A stretch of DNA of 64,000 nucleotides from UBA4416 sp038327195 (GTDB lineage: Bacteria; Bacteroidota; Bacteroidia; B-17B0; Aurantibacillaceae), in contig JBBQKU010000008.1 in the NCBI GenBank assembly GCA_038327195.1, positions 1 through 64,000 on the forward strand, read 5' to 3'. Shown here piece by piece: positions 7,366 to 16,818 of the stretch. Under the pieces are notes generated by a model that worked only from the letters and a program-made list of their open reading frames with translations, had not been told where the DNA came from and did not search any database. The first letter of the stretch is position 1; each line of letters begins with the position of its first letter. The translations under genes and the position numbers were made by a program.

Positions 7366-8721
7366 TTAGAATTCTGGATTTCTGCCAACAAAATTTTGAG
7401 GAGTAATTTGCAACAATTCTTTTTTAACGGCATCACTCACATTTAATCCATTAATAAAGGTGTGCATTGATTCTTGAGTGATGTGAGTATTGGTACGTGT
7501 TAAATCTTTTAAAGCTTCATAAGGTTTTGGATAACCTTCTCTTCTCAAAATTGTTTGAACAGCTTCAGCAACTACAGCCCAATTGTTTTCTAAATCTTTT
7601 ACAAAAACAGCTTCGTTTAAAATTAATTTATCCAATCCTTTTAAAATACTTTTGTATGCAATTAAAACGTGTGCAATTGGCACACCAATATTTCTTAATA
7701 CGGTGCTATCAGTTAAATCTCTCTGAAGTCTTGATATTGGAAGCTTTGCGGCTAAGTGCTCAAATAGTGCATTTGCAATTCCTAAATTTCCTTCAGCATT
7801 TTCAAAATCAATTGGGTTTACTTTATGTGGCATTGCTGATGAACCAATTTCTCCAGCTTTTAATTTTTGTTTAAAATAATCCATGCTTACATAGGTCCAA
7901 ATATCTTTACTGAAATCTAACAAAATAGTATCAATACGTTTCATGGCATCGCAGTATGCAGCTATATTATCATAGTGTTCAATTTGTGTTGTAAACTGAC
8001 TACGATTTAATCCTAAAGTATTATTTACAAATTCATTTCCAAAGGCAATCCAATTGTTGTTTGGATACGCCACATAATGCGCATTAAAATTACCGGTTGC
8101 GCCACCAAATTTTGCAGAAAAAGGAATTGCTTTTAGCTGATTTAATTGAATGGTTAAACGCTCTACAAATACATAAATTTCTTTTCCTAAGCGAGTAGGC
8201 GATGCTGGTTGACCGTGAGTACGAGCTAGTAAGGAAACATTTTTCCATTCTATTGCTAAAGCAGTTAATTTTTCTATAACTAAATTTAATGTTGGTATGA
8301 TAACGTCATGCGTTGCTTGTTTTAGAGAAAGTGGAATGGATGTGTTGTTAATGTCTTGAGATGTTAATCCAAAATGAACAAACTCTAAATAATTTTCTAA
8401 ACCGTGTTGCGTTAATTTATTTTTAATAAAATACTCAACAGCTTTTACATCGTGATTCGTTGTTTTTTCTGTCTCTTTAATAATTTCAGCATCTGCAAAC
8501 GAAAAGTTTTTGTAAACAGATTTTAAATTTTCTACTTGTGTATTTGATAATTTTGGTAGTTGTGGTAAACCTTGTTGAGACAATAAAATAAAATATTCTA
8601 TTTCTACTTGTACTCGGTATTTTATCAATCCAAATTCGGAAAAATAAGTTGCTAATTCGTTTGTTACTTTTCTATATCTTCCATCAATTGGTGATATAGC
8701 TGTTAAATTCGATAATTCCAT
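7366..8721 (-). CDS. purB: Adenylosuccinate lyase
   Basis: PurB releases fumarate from SAICAR and adenylosuccinate in purine and AMP synthesis. The 451-residue protein resembles the E. coli-type enzyme along its length: MELSNLTAISPIDGRYR at the start, TTNHDVKAVEYF near 95, the catalytic-His segment RTHGQPASPT near 168, and the signature GEIGSSAMPHKVNPIDFE near 295. A longer frame to 8751 would need a TTG start and adds ten residues not found in homologues, so the ATG at 8721 is preferred. Confidence 0.97.
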   Translation of the reverse strand: MELSNLTAISPIDGRYRKVTNELATYFSEFGLIKYRVQVEIEYFILLSQQGLPQLPKLSNTQVENLKSVYKNFSFADAEIIKETEKTTNHDVKAVEYFIKNKLTQHGLENYLEFVHFGLTSQDINNTSIPLSLKQATHDVIIPTLNLVIEKLTALAIEWKNVSLLARTHGQPASPTRLGKEIYVFVERLTIQLNQLKAIPFSAKFGGATGNFNAHYVAYPNNNWIAFGNEFVNNTLGLNRSQFTTQIEHYDNIAAYCDAMKRIDTILLDFSKDIWTYVSMDYFKQKLKAGEIGSSAMPHKVNPIDFENAEGNLGIANALFEHLAAKLPISRLQRDLTDSTVLRNIGVPIAHVLIAYKSILKGLDKLILNEAVFVKDLENNWAVVAEAVQTILRREGYPKPYEALKDLTRTNTHITQESMHTFINGLNVSDAVKKELLQITPQNFVGRNPEF

Positions 8722-8773
8722 AGGTTTAAAATAAAGGTTAAATATACTCAATTATGAGAGTATAGCCAATGCC

Positions 8774-9781
8774 TTAATTACGGATAAACTGAACAGGAGA
8801 TTCTATTAATTTTGGCTGTGGAAGTTGCTGGTATGGCGCTAATCCAAACTTTTCATTAACTTCTAAAAGTGCTGCTAATACTAATTGAGAATAGTTTTGA
8901 GAAGCAGATCTAAAATGTCTTGTTTCGGTATGCCAAAGCGTATAAATTAAATTAATATCACCTTGAGTTGGTCTAAAACTAAACAAGGCTTTTTTTACAT
9001 TACCAGCACCAGCGTGGTATGAATGCATGACGAGTAATCTAAACCACAAATCATTTTCTTTATAATTTTTAATTCCTAATGAGTCTAATATTTCTCTTGT
9101 TTTAGGAATACAAATCTTTTTTATAAGACTAGATGCTGCATAAGCAGAACGATCAAAATCTTTACGTTCATCAATTTGTTTATTTACTTTTAATCCAAAA
9201 AGTCGCGCTACATCTTTCATTAACTGAAACGAACCATACGCACCTGCATTTGATTTTTGCAATTTGTTAGGACTTTCTATCATCAATATGGCTTGAGCAT
9301 ACCAAGGATCAACGCCGTTAGCTACAAAATCATTTATACCTTTATCAAAATTAGCAGAGGCTTTTTCAAAATCATAAAAAAAACTTTTACCAGTAGTCAT
9401 TAAAATACGTGCCGAATCCATTAAACAATGCATATAGCGTAAACTATCTTTTACAGCATTTTTTCTAGCAATGCATAAGGTATCCCATTTATAACAATGA
9501 ACGGTGTGTAAAATATGTCTATTTTCAGGACGATTCAATAAAGCACTATCTTTATTTAAATGCATGATTCTTCTCCAAAAAATTACATTTGGCAAGGTAT
9601 CACAATGAAAATCATACACTTGTTTATTAAAAACAAAAGCAGTTTTTTCTTTTGTTGTTAGGTTTGGAACTGAAATAATATCTTCTCTTAAATTAAAACT
9701 TGGTGTATAAGTAATGATGTTGCTATCGGGAGGCGCAACAAATAGCTTTAAAGCAACGGTTATGGAAATTAAAAAAGACAT
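8774..9781 (-). CDS. Lytic transglycosylase (SLT domain), exported
   Basis: A periplasmic murein hydrolase that cleaves MurNAc-GlcNAc bonds to give 1,6-anhydro products. The 335-residue protein has an N-terminal hydrophobic export signal (about 1-18). The GH23/SLT domain lies at about 150-290. The catalytic glutamate is probably Glu169 in MIES, followed by NAGAYGSFQLM (usual GAxGLMQLMP) and by YHAGAGNV (usual YNAGPGNV). No LysM repeats are present, unlike MltD. It lies downstream of a strong terminator that closes the sdh operon and upstream of purB. Confidence 0.85.
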   Translation of the reverse strand: MSFLISITVALKLFVAPPDSNIITYTPSFNLREDIISVPNLTTKEKTAFVFNKQVYDFHCDTLPNVIFWRRIMHLNKDSALLNRPENRHILHTVHCYKWDTLCIARKNAVKDSLRYMHCLMDSARILMTTGKSFFYDFEKASANFDKGINDFVANGVDPWYAQAILMIESPNKLQKSNAGAYGSFQLMKDVARLFGLKVNKQIDERKDFDRSAYAASSLIKKICIPKTREILDSLGIKNYKENDLWFRLLVMHSYHAGAGNVKKALFSFRPTQGDINLIYTLWHTETRHFRSASQNYSQLVLAALLEVNEKFGLAPYQQLPQPKLIESPVQFIRN

Positions 9782-9948
9782 GATTTAGAACATTAAAAAG
9801 ATACTCTTATAATGAAGATGAATTTAAAAGTATCGGTATTTTTTTCAACAATTTATGTTTTATAAACGTAGAAGCAAGTTACAAAATGATGTGTTAAATA
9901 TTAGTGACATTTGATTTTATTTAGCCGACCTTGACTTTTTTTAACAAA

Positions 9949-9978
9949 AAAAGCATCCGTTAATTAACGGATGCTTTT
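9949..9978 (-). terminator. Terminator of the sdh operon
   Basis: A perfect inverted repeat centred at 9963/9964 (AAAAGCATCCGTTAA and its complement). On the minus strand it is followed by a run of eight T. It lies 21 bp after the sdhB stop. Confidence 0.88.
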
Positions 9979-9998
9979 AAAACTAATAATGTTAATTC

Positions 9999-10769
9999 TT
10001 ATTTAGTATAAGTAGCGCTTGCTGATATTAATTCACGATTCATACGAGCAATATTTTCTAAAGAAATTCCTTTAGGGCATTCAGCTTCACAAGCACCAGT
10101 ATTGGTACAGTTTCCAAAACCTTCTTCATCCATTTGTGCAACCATTTTAAGAACACGTGCTTTACGCTCAACTTGACCTTGAGGTAACAATGCTAATTGA
10201 GATACTTTAGCTGAAACAAATAACATAGCCGAACTATTTTTACAAGCTGCCACACAAGCACCACAACCAATACAAGCCGCTGCACCAAATGCTTCATCTG
10301 CCGCTTCTTTAGGAATCAAGATATTATTAGCATCTTGAGGGTTTCCAGTATTTACAGAAACATAACCTCCACTTGCAATAATTCTATCAAATGCACTTCT
10401 ATCAACTGCTAAATCTTTAATTACAGGAAATGCGCCACTTCTCCAAGGTTCAACTACAATTGTATCACCAGTTTTAAAACTACGCATGTGTAATTGGCAA
10501 GTCGTTACACCGTCTTTTGGTCCGTGTGGACGGCCATTGATGTACATACTGCACATACCACAAATACCTTCGCGGCAATCGTGATCAAATGCAATTGCTT
10601 CTTTTCCTTCAACAATTAATTTTTCGTTTAATACATCAAACATTTCTAAAAACGACATGTCTACAGAAATGCCAGTTAATTGGTGTGTTTCAAAGCTTCC
10701 AGCAGCTTTGCTATTTTTTTGTCTCCAAACTTTTAAAGTTAGATTCAATTCTTGTCCGTGTCCTGCCAT
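9999..10769 (-). CDS. sdhB: Succinate dehydrogenase/fumarate reductase iron-sulfur subunit
   Basis: SdhB passes electrons from the SdhA flavin to the quinone site through three Fe-S clusters at the cytoplasmic membrane. The 256-residue protein has the [2Fe-2S] cysteines in CREGICGMCSM with the later C at VTTCQLH (about 65-95). The second domain holds CIGCGACVAAC (about 165) and the C...CEAECPKGI motif (about 225-235). It is the last gene of sdhC-sdhA-[IVS]-sdhB, as in B-type (Bacteroidota, Bacillus-like) complexes with a single cytochrome subunit. An IVS-type ORF separates it from sdhA. Confidence 0.96.
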   Translation of the reverse strand: MAGHGQELNLTLKVWRQKNSKAAGSFETHQLTGISVDMSFLEMFDVLNEKLIVEGKEAIAFDHDCREGICGMCSMYINGRPHGPKDGVTTCQLHMRSFKTGDTIVVEPWRSGAFPVIKDLAVDRSAFDRIIASGGYVSVNTGNPQDANNILIPKEAADEAFGAAACIGCGACVAACKNSSAMLFVSAKVSQLALLPQGQVERKARVLKMVAQMDEEGFGNCTNTGACEAECPKGISLENIARMNRELISASATYTK

Positions 10770-10827
10770 ATTATTAGGATTTAGGGGTTAGGATTTAGGG
10801 TGTTTAGTCCTAAATAATAATCCATTA
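10770..10827. repeat. Short repeats downstream of the inserted IVS gene
   Basis: TTAGGATTTAGGG occurs twice in close succession here with minor changes. It marks the sdhB-side edge of the inserted four-helix-bundle gene and may be a trace of insertion. Confidence 0.4.
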
Positions 10828-11199
10828 TTATTTTATTTTTTCTTCTAATTTTTTAATTAATACACTAAACATTTTCATTTCTTCAACAATCAAAGAATTT
10901 ATTTTATCACACTCTTCTATTTTTACAAAGCCCAATCTAGTGCTTAAAATAATAGCAGCTTCAACTTCTCTTAAACTACCTTCAGCAATGTATAAAAAAC
11001 TTACATAACTTTTTGTTGTATTTCTTCCAAATCCTTCAGCAATATTTAAACTTATCGAACAACTAGCTCTTCTAATTTGACTTGTTAGGCCATAAACTTC
11101 TTCTTTAGGAAATTGAGTAGATAGTTTGTAAATTTCTACTGTTAAATCAACCGACTTTTGCCAAACAATTAAATCTTTGTATGAATTTACAATCGCCAT
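10828..11199 (-). CDS. Four helix bundle protein (23S rRNA-intervening-sequence family)
   Basis: A 123-residue helical protein of the family first seen inside 23S rRNA intervening sequences (S23/IVS). It shows YKDLIVWQKSVDLTVEIY, FPKEEVYGLTSQIRRASCSI and NIAEGFGRNTTKSYVSFL, the standard motifs. The structures known are four-helix bundles that form pentamers, related to the Avd accessory protein of diversity-generating retroelements; the cellular role is not known. It interrupts the sdhA-sdhB operon in the same orientation, about 31 bp after sdhA and 58 bp before sdhB, with short repeats at the sdhB side. Confidence 0.9.
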   Translation of the reverse strand: MAIVNSYKDLIVWQKSVDLTVEIYKLSTQFPKEEVYGLTSQIRRASCSISLNIAEGFGRNTTKSYVSFLYIAEGSLREVEAAIILSTRLGFVKIEECDKINSLIVEEMKMFSVLIKKLEEKIK

Positions 11200-11230
11200 T
11201 CCCTAATCTCTAAATTCTACCTCCTAATCA

Positions 11231-13243
11231 CTATTTATAAGAACGTTGAGCGATTTTAATATTTTCGTATTTTAATTCTTCTTTGTGTAATTCTGTATCA
11301 CTAACTCCTTTATATTCCCAAGCGGCAACATAAGCAAAGTTAACATCATCACGTTTTGCTTCTCCATCTTCAGTTTGGTGTTCCTCGCGGAAATGTCCAC
11401 CACAACTTTCTTCACGGTGCAAGGCATCTTTACACATTAATTCTCCTAATTCAATAAAATCGGCCACTCTTCCAGCTTTTTCTAAATCAGGATTAAATTC
11501 AGTTGCAGTACCAAGTACTCTCACATCGCTCCAAAACTCTTTGCGTAATGCTTGTATTTCAGCAATTGCTTCAGTTAAGCCTTGTTTGTTACGAGCCATG
11601 CCACATTTATTCCACATAATTAAACCTAAACGTTTGTGGAAACTTTCTACTGATTTAGTTCCGTTAATAGTTAAGAATTTATTTATTAAATCAGTTTGTT
11701 CTTTAAATGCTTTTTCAAATTCAGGATGATTTGTTTTTAATTTCTCAATTGAATCTGCTTTATCTTTTTCAGCACTCATACGAGTAACTTCAGCAGATAA
11801 ATAAACACCTAATGTATATGGAATTACATAATACCCATCAGCCAAACCTTGCATTAATGCAGAAGCGCCTAAACGATTTGCACCATGATCAGAGAAATTA
11901 GCTTCACCTAAAGCATATAAACCTTTTACAGTTGTCATTAAGTTATAATCTACCCAAAGGCCACCCATTGTATAATGTACAGCTGGGTATATACGCATTG
12001 GCACTTCATAAGGATTTTCGCCAGTAATTTGTTGATACATATCAAACAAATTACCATATTTTTCTTTTACAACTTCTTTACCCATAGTCATAATTTGTTC
12101 ATGACTTGGATTATGAATATTACGTTTTGTAGCTTCAGTTTTTCCGTAACGAGCAGTATTAAATGCGAAATCTAAATACACTGCCATTTTTGAATTACCA
12201 ACACCGTAACCAGCATCACAACGTTCTTTAGCACCACGAGATGCAACATCACGAGGAACTAAATTACCAAATGCAGGGTAACGACGTTCCAAATAATAAT
12301 CTCTTTCTTCTTCAGGAATATCTGTAGCCTTACGGTTATCATCTTTCTTTTTAGGAACCCAAATACGACCATCGTTACGTAACGATTCCGACATCAAGGT
12401 TAATTTAGATTGATGATCGCCAGAAACTGGAATACATGTTGGGTGAATTTGTGTGTAACAAGGATTACCAAAGAATGCACCTTTTTTGTGAGCTTTCCAT
12501 GCAGCAGTTACATTACTTCCCATTGCATTAGTAGATAAGTAAAATACGTTTCCGTATCCGCCTGTACATAATAAAACAGCGTGTCCAAAATGTTTTTCCA
12601 TTTCGCCTGTAACTAAGTTACGAGCTATAATACCACGAGTAACGCCATCTATTGTAACAACATCTAACATTTCGTGACGAGCACATAATTCAACATTACC
12701 CGAACCAACTTGGCGTTGCAATGCAGAATAAGCACCTAATAATAATTGTTGTCCGGTTTGACCAGCTGCATAAAATGTACGTTGCACTTGAGTACCTCCA
12801 AATGAACGGTTACTTAATAAGCCACCATATTCGCGAGCTAAAGGCACACCTTGCGCCACACATTGATCAATAATTGAAGATGAAACTTCTGCTAAACGGT
12901 GAACGTTTCCTTCGCGAGCTCTGTAATCCCCACCTTTAATCGTATCATAAAATAAACGGTAAGTTGAATCACCATCATTTTGATAATTTTTTGCAGCATT
13001 AATTCCACCTTGCGCAGCAATACTGTGAGCACGACGAGGAGAATCTTGAAAACAAAATACTTTTACTTTATATCCCATTTCAGCTAAAGTAGCTGCTGCC
13101 GAAGCACCAGCTAATCCTGAACCAACTACTAAAACTTCTAAACTGCGTTTATTTGCTGGGTTAACTAAGGCAACCGTAGAACGGTATTTAGTCCATTTTT
13201 GGTCTATTGCGCCTTCTGGTATTTTAGAATCTAATTTTGACAT
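11231..13243 (-). CDS. sdhA: Succinate dehydrogenase/fumarate reductase flavoprotein subunit
   Basis: SdhA oxidises succinate to fumarate (or the reverse) and carries covalently bound FAD. The 670-residue length matches the long SdhA of Bacteroidota. The FAD fold begins LEVLVVGSGLAGASAAATLA (about 35-54). His73 in RAHSIAAQGG is the expected site of FAD attachment. Catalytic regions include HPTCIPVSGD near 268-277 and GLYALGEANFSDHGANRLG near 440. It lies 20 bp after sdhC and is cotranscribed with it. Confidence 0.97.
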   Translation of the reverse strand: MSKLDSKIPEGAIDQKWTKYRSTVALVNPANKRSLEVLVVGSGLAGASAAATLAEMGYKVKVFCFQDSPRRAHSIAAQGGINAAKNYQNDGDSTYRLFYDTIKGGDYRAREGNVHRLAEVSSSIIDQCVAQGVPLAREYGGLLSNRSFGGTQVQRTFYAAGQTGQQLLLGAYSALQRQVGSGNVELCARHEMLDVVTIDGVTRGIIARNLVTGEMEKHFGHAVLLCTGGYGNVFYLSTNAMGSNVTAAWKAHKKGAFFGNPCYTQIHPTCIPVSGDHQSKLTLMSESLRNDGRIWVPKKKDDNRKATDIPEEERDYYLERRYPAFGNLVPRDVASRGAKERCDAGYGVGNSKMAVYLDFAFNTARYGKTEATKRNIHNPSHEQIMTMGKEVVKEKYGNLFDMYQQITGENPYEVPMRIYPAVHYTMGGLWVDYNLMTTVKGLYALGEANFSDHGANRLGASALMQGLADGYYVIPYTLGVYLSAEVTRMSAEKDKADSIEKLKTNHPEFEKAFKEQTDLINKFLTINGTKSVESFHKRLGLIMWNKCGMARNKQGLTEAIAEIQALRKEFWSDVRVLGTATEFNPDLEKAGRVADFIELGELMCKDALHREESCGGHFREEHQTEDGEAKRDDVNFAYVAAWEYKGVSDTELHKEELKYENIKIAQRSYK

Positions 13244-13263
13244 ATCTTAAACTTTATAATTTT

Positions 13264-13926
13264 TTATTTAATAATACCTAAAAACATAGTTACTGGCATT
13301 GAAGCAAATAACAAACAAACAATAATTGAAAACCACATACCAACTTTTTTAATAGTAGGCGTATAGTTTTTATGATTTAAACCTAATGTTTGGAAAGCTG
13401 ATTGAAAACCATGTAATAAATGGTAACATAGAGCCCCAACTCCAAATAAATAGATAGCTACAAAATACCAAATTGAAAATATTTCTTTCATGTTTTCAAA
13501 GGTGTTGTGCTCTTGATGAGAGAACACAGCTACTTTAGTTGGTAACCAAAAATTACCTAAATGAACAACTAGAAACAATAATAGTAAAGAGCCTAAAACT
13601 CCCATGCTACGGCTATACCATTTTGAATTAGCAGCGCCATCAATTTTTGCATAAGCAACTGGACGAGCTTTACGATTTTGTAAAGTTAAAAGTAATGCTT
13701 GTACACAGTGTAAAATTAACCCGCCAAATAAACCTATTTCAACAATGCGAATTACTGGATTGTGAGCCATAAAATCGGCTGCTACATTAAAGGTTTCTCC
13801 GCTATCATTAAAATAAATGCAAGCATTTATGCCAACATGAACTACTAAAAATGAAATGAGGAATAAACCAGTAAGACCCATTACTACTTTTTTTCCAATT
13901 GATGATTTTAAAAATCCTTGACTCAT
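13264..13926 (-). CDS. sdhC: Succinate dehydrogenase cytochrome b subunit
   Basis: The membrane anchor of the complex, with five predicted helices in 220 residues, binding heme b and menaquinone. The opening GKKVVMGLTGLFLISFLVVHV and later histidines (LILHCVQALL, VVHLGNFW, LCYHLLHGFQSAFQ) fit the B. subtilis/Wolinella-type single cytochrome b558 family. It is the first gene of the sdhCAB operon and has a good promoter at 13956-13986. Confidence 0.93.
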   Translation of the reverse strand: MSQGFLKSSIGKKVVMGLTGLFLISFLVVHVGINACIYFNDSGETFNVAADFMAHNPVIRIVEIGLFGGLILHCVQALLLTLQNRKARPVAYAKIDGAANSKWYSRSMGVLGSLLLLFLVVHLGNFWLPTKVAVFSHQEHNTFENMKEIFSIWYFVAIYLFGVGALCYHLLHGFQSAFQTLGLNHKNYTPTIKKVGMWFSIIVCLLFASMPVTMFLGIIK

Positions 13927-13955
13927 ATGAAATTGTATTTAATTTTTTTACTTGG

Positions 13956-13986
13956 CAAATGTATAATTGTGGAGCGTTTAAAACAA
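13956..13986 (-). promoter_or_regulatory. Promoter of the sdhCAB operon
   Basis: On the minus strand TTG (13986-13984) and TACATTTG (13963-13956) are 20 nt apart, fitting the Bacteroidota -33/-7 consensus, about 30 nt before the sdhC start. Confidence 0.65.
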
Positions 13987-14112
13987 TATTTTTTTAGTCT
14001 TTTACCTATTTAAATAACAAGATTAAGCCTAACAAGGTTTAAACTTAGACCAAAAACTCCTTATTTGGAATTGTTCTAAATTTAAGATGGTTTTAAAGGC
14101 TACAGTTTGTTA

Positions 14113-15702
14113 TTATTTTATTTTATGTTTTGAGATACGCCAAATTAAATTTCGGTTTAATATACTCATTGCGGCTACAACCCCAGAAAATAATGCTGAG
14201 CAAACTCCAACAGCAATAATGTCTTGCCCTGCTAAATATAAATTTTTATAATTTGTTTTCGGCCTTAGTTGCTTTAGCTCAAAACGTTGAGGCGTATGTT
14301 CTAAGCCATAAATTTCACCTTTATTATAATTTGAAAAATGTTTGGTTGATAGTGGCGTAGAAAGCTCTGCAATTTCGATATGCCCTTTTATTTGAGGTAA
14401 TGTTAAATAGAGTTTTTCAAGTATCTGGTTTTTTACTTTTTCTTTTATCATTTCGTATTCATCACCACGTTTTTGCCATTGATTATTTTCCCATTCCTTA
14501 ACCCAGTCATACGGATAAGAACCCAATACCTGAATAGTTGAAGTCCCTGCATGTTTTTTTTTCCAGCTACTATCTTTTGCTGAAGGAAATGAAATGTAAA
14601 AAAATGGAGACACGCTATCTTTTTTATGAAGATGATTTTCTTGTGCTAAATCAAGTTTATAATTTTCGTAAATCCAAATATTATGTTTTGGTAATTTCAA
14701 CTCTTCATCCGATTTGTTTAAACCAATATATAAGCAAGCATGAGACACGGATGGTTTTATTTTATTTAACTCTAATGTGTTTTCAGCTTTTTGAAATTCT
14801 TTCAAAATCAAATTATTAAAGGTATTATGAGCTCCTGCATTGCTGATTATTTTATGAGCATAAATACAATCTCCATTTTGCATCAACACACCAATTGCTT
14901 TATTATCTTTTATAATAATATTTTTTACATCCGCTTTAATTGCAATTATTCCATGATGAGCTTCTAATACATCAACCATTGTTTTATGGATGTTAGAAGA
15001 ACCTCCAACTGGATATGCTGCGCCTTCTAAATAGTGTGAAATGACTAACGCGTGTAGTCCAAAACTACTGTATTTAGGAGTTAATCCATAGTTGCCACAC
15101 TGTGCGCAGAGTACAGAAATGAGTTTTTCATTAGTAGTTATTTTTGATAAAACCTCTAACGTTGTTTGTCTTGAATACTTTAAAAAGTTTTTCCGTAAGC
15201 TATGGCCAAATAAATAACTCAACCAATTGGGCATTGTTTTTTCTGTAATAAACATGGAGGCATCATTACTAACTTTTACAATTAAGTCGTAATACGTTCT
15301 TATTGCTTTTTCCTCTTCAGGAAAATAGTTAATCATTTGATTCACTTGATTTACTAATCCTTTTCGGAAATTGTATATTGTTCCTTCAATAATAGTTTGA
15401 TCATAAATATCACCTACATCTTCCCAAACAAGTTTGCTATCTGTAACGTAATCAAACGTTTTTCGTAATAAGGAATTTGGATTATTGACTTGCCCCATAT
15501 AATGAGCGCCAACATCCCATTCAAATTTTTTTCGTTTAAATGTATGTGTAAACCCACCTGATGCGTAATGTTTTTCAAGAACCAATACTTTCTTACCAGC
15601 CTTTGCTAAGAGCACGGCAGTGGATAAACCACCAACACCCGATCCAATAATTATTGCATCGTATTTGGTTTTGGTTAATTCAGATGTGTATAGGTTTTTC
15701 AA
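14113..15702 (-). CDS. FAD-dependent carotenoid desaturase/isomerase-like oxidoreductase
   Basis: A 529-residue flavoprotein of the phytoene desaturase/CrtISO/RetSat superfamily. The dinucleotide-binding motif is AIIIGSGVGGLSTAVLLAKA (about 16-35), followed by VLVLEKHYASGGFTHTF, and the C-terminus has NLYLAGQDIIAVGVCSALFSG, the second FAD segment. The sequence looks closer to RetSat/CrtISO than to CrtI. It acts on a polyene or other lipid substrate, but the exact one is unknown. No other carotenoid genes are next to it. It is followed by mltG on the upstream side without an obvious functional link. Confidence 0.78.
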   Translation of the reverse strand: MKNLYTSELTKTKYDAIIIGSGVGGLSTAVLLAKAGKKVLVLEKHYASGGFTHTFKRKKFEWDVGAHYMGQVNNPNSLLRKTFDYVTDSKLVWEDVGDIYDQTIIEGTIYNFRKGLVNQVNQMINYFPEEEKAIRTYYDLIVKVSNDASMFITEKTMPNWLSYLFGHSLRKNFLKYSRQTTLEVLSKITTNEKLISVLCAQCGNYGLTPKYSSFGLHALVISHYLEGAAYPVGGSSNIHKTMVDVLEAHHGIIAIKADVKNIIIKDNKAIGVLMQNGDCIYAHKIISNAGAHNTFNNLILKEFQKAENTLELNKIKPSVSHACLYIGLNKSDEELKLPKHNIWIYENYKLDLAQENHLHKKDSVSPFFYISFPSAKDSSWKKKHAGTSTIQVLGSYPYDWVKEWENNQWQKRGDEYEMIKEKVKNQILEKLYLTLPQIKGHIEIAELSTPLSTKHFSNYNKGEIYGLEHTPQRFELKQLRPKTNYKNLYLAGQDIIAVGVCSALFSGVVAAMSILNRNLIWRISKHKIK

Positions 15703-15753
15703 TGATTGTTTTCTTCAATCAAATATAATATTATAAATAGGAATTAGATTCAA

Positions 15754-16806
15754 TTATCTATTGATTCCCTTTTTATTTAAAGCGTCTTGATATGCTTTTG
15801 CATTTTTTTGATGCACAGAATAATCATTTGTGAAATTTGAATAGCCACTGAAATCAGACTTGGCACAAAAGAATGTATTAGAATGTTTACTGTAATTTAA
15901 AACAGCATCTATTGAAGTAGGTTGAACCAAGCAAATTGGACCAGGCGGCAAACCTCTATACATGTAGGTGTTGTAAGGAGAATCAATTTCTTTATCAATA
16001 GACAAAACTCGTTGGACTTCAAAATTTTGATTAGCAAAAACGATTGTTGGATCAGCTTGTAATTTCATATCTAGTTTTAAACGATTAATATAAACGCCAG
16101 CAATTTTTTGTTGCTCTGATTTTATACTGCTTTCACTTTGAATGATAGAGGCTAAGGTTATTACTTCTGGAATTGTATAACCAATTGATTTTGCTTTATT
16201 TTTTCTCTCGTTAGTCCAAACAGAATCATAGGTTTGTTTTAGCAAAAGAAAAAAATCTTTTGTTGGTGTGGCCCAACTTATTTCATAGGTTTTAGGAACA
16301 ACTAGGCACATCATATTTTTAGAATCCAAATCAAATTCTTCTGACAGTTTTGTCTCGTCATTACAAAATTCTTCTATTTCATTTTTTTCAGTTTCTATTT
16401 TTTCAGATACATAATTAATAAATTGCTCTTGAGTACGAATTTGCGAATTGAAATACAATTTTACTTTTTCTTGTTTGTTTTTTTTGATAGCATTTACAAT
16501 AGAGCGATTACTCATTTTTTCATCGATGCGAAATTTTCCAAAATGCACATTATTTTGAAGGTCCATTTTTTGAGCTGTCCATTCAAAACTTTCTTTATCT
16601 TCAATAATGTTTTGCGAATATATTTCATCAAGCATATCTTGATAAGTTGAATTAGATTTAATATATATATAAGTAAACTTTTTACCATCTAACCTTACAT
16701 TGCTTTTAAATACATTTTCGTAAGCCCAATAGCCTATAAAAACAATGCAACCCGTAATAATCAATAAAAATATTTTTTTGATAATTCCTCCTTTTCCTTT
16801 TGCCAT
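15754..16806 (-). CDS. mltG: Endolytic transglycosylase MltG
   Basis: MltG cuts nascent glycan strands inside the chain and sets their length during peptidoglycan synthesis. The 350-residue protein has one N-terminal membrane helix (about 12-30) after MAKGKGGIIKK. The YceG-like domain follows, with PKTYEISW, the conserved stretch ITLASIIQSESS, then IAGVYINRL, LQADPTI and the late YRGLPPGPI. The ATG at 16806 is chosen over a TTG two codons upstream. It sits 12 bp after the TauE-type permease gene on the same strand. Confidence 0.93.
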   Translation of the reverse strand: MAKGKGGIIKKIFLLIITGCIVFIGYWAYENVFKSNVRLDGKKFTYIYIKSNSTYQDMLDEIYSQNIIEDKESFEWTAQKMDLQNNVHFGKFRIDEKMSNRSIVNAIKKNKQEKVKLYFNSQIRTQEQFINYVSEKIETEKNEIEEFCNDETKLSEEFDLDSKNMMCLVVPKTYEISWATPTKDFFLLLKQTYDSVWTNERKNKAKSIGYTIPEVITLASIIQSESSIKSEQQKIAGVYINRLKLDMKLQADPTIVFANQNFEVQRVLSIDKEIDSPYNTYMYRGLPPGPICLVQPTSIDAVLNYSKHSNTFFCAKSDFSGYSNFTNDYSVHQKNAKAYQDALNKKGINR

Positions 16807-16818
16807 TTTCAAATTCTT

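Noticed and set aside
7497..7874. A 125-codon plus-strand ORF within purB
   Set aside because: It is the shadow of the purB coding strand, leucine/glutamine-rich without a domain.
8722..8751. Ten extra residues at the start of purB
   Set aside because: They need a TTG start and are absent in homologues; the ATG at 8721 begins at the conserved MELSNLTAISP.
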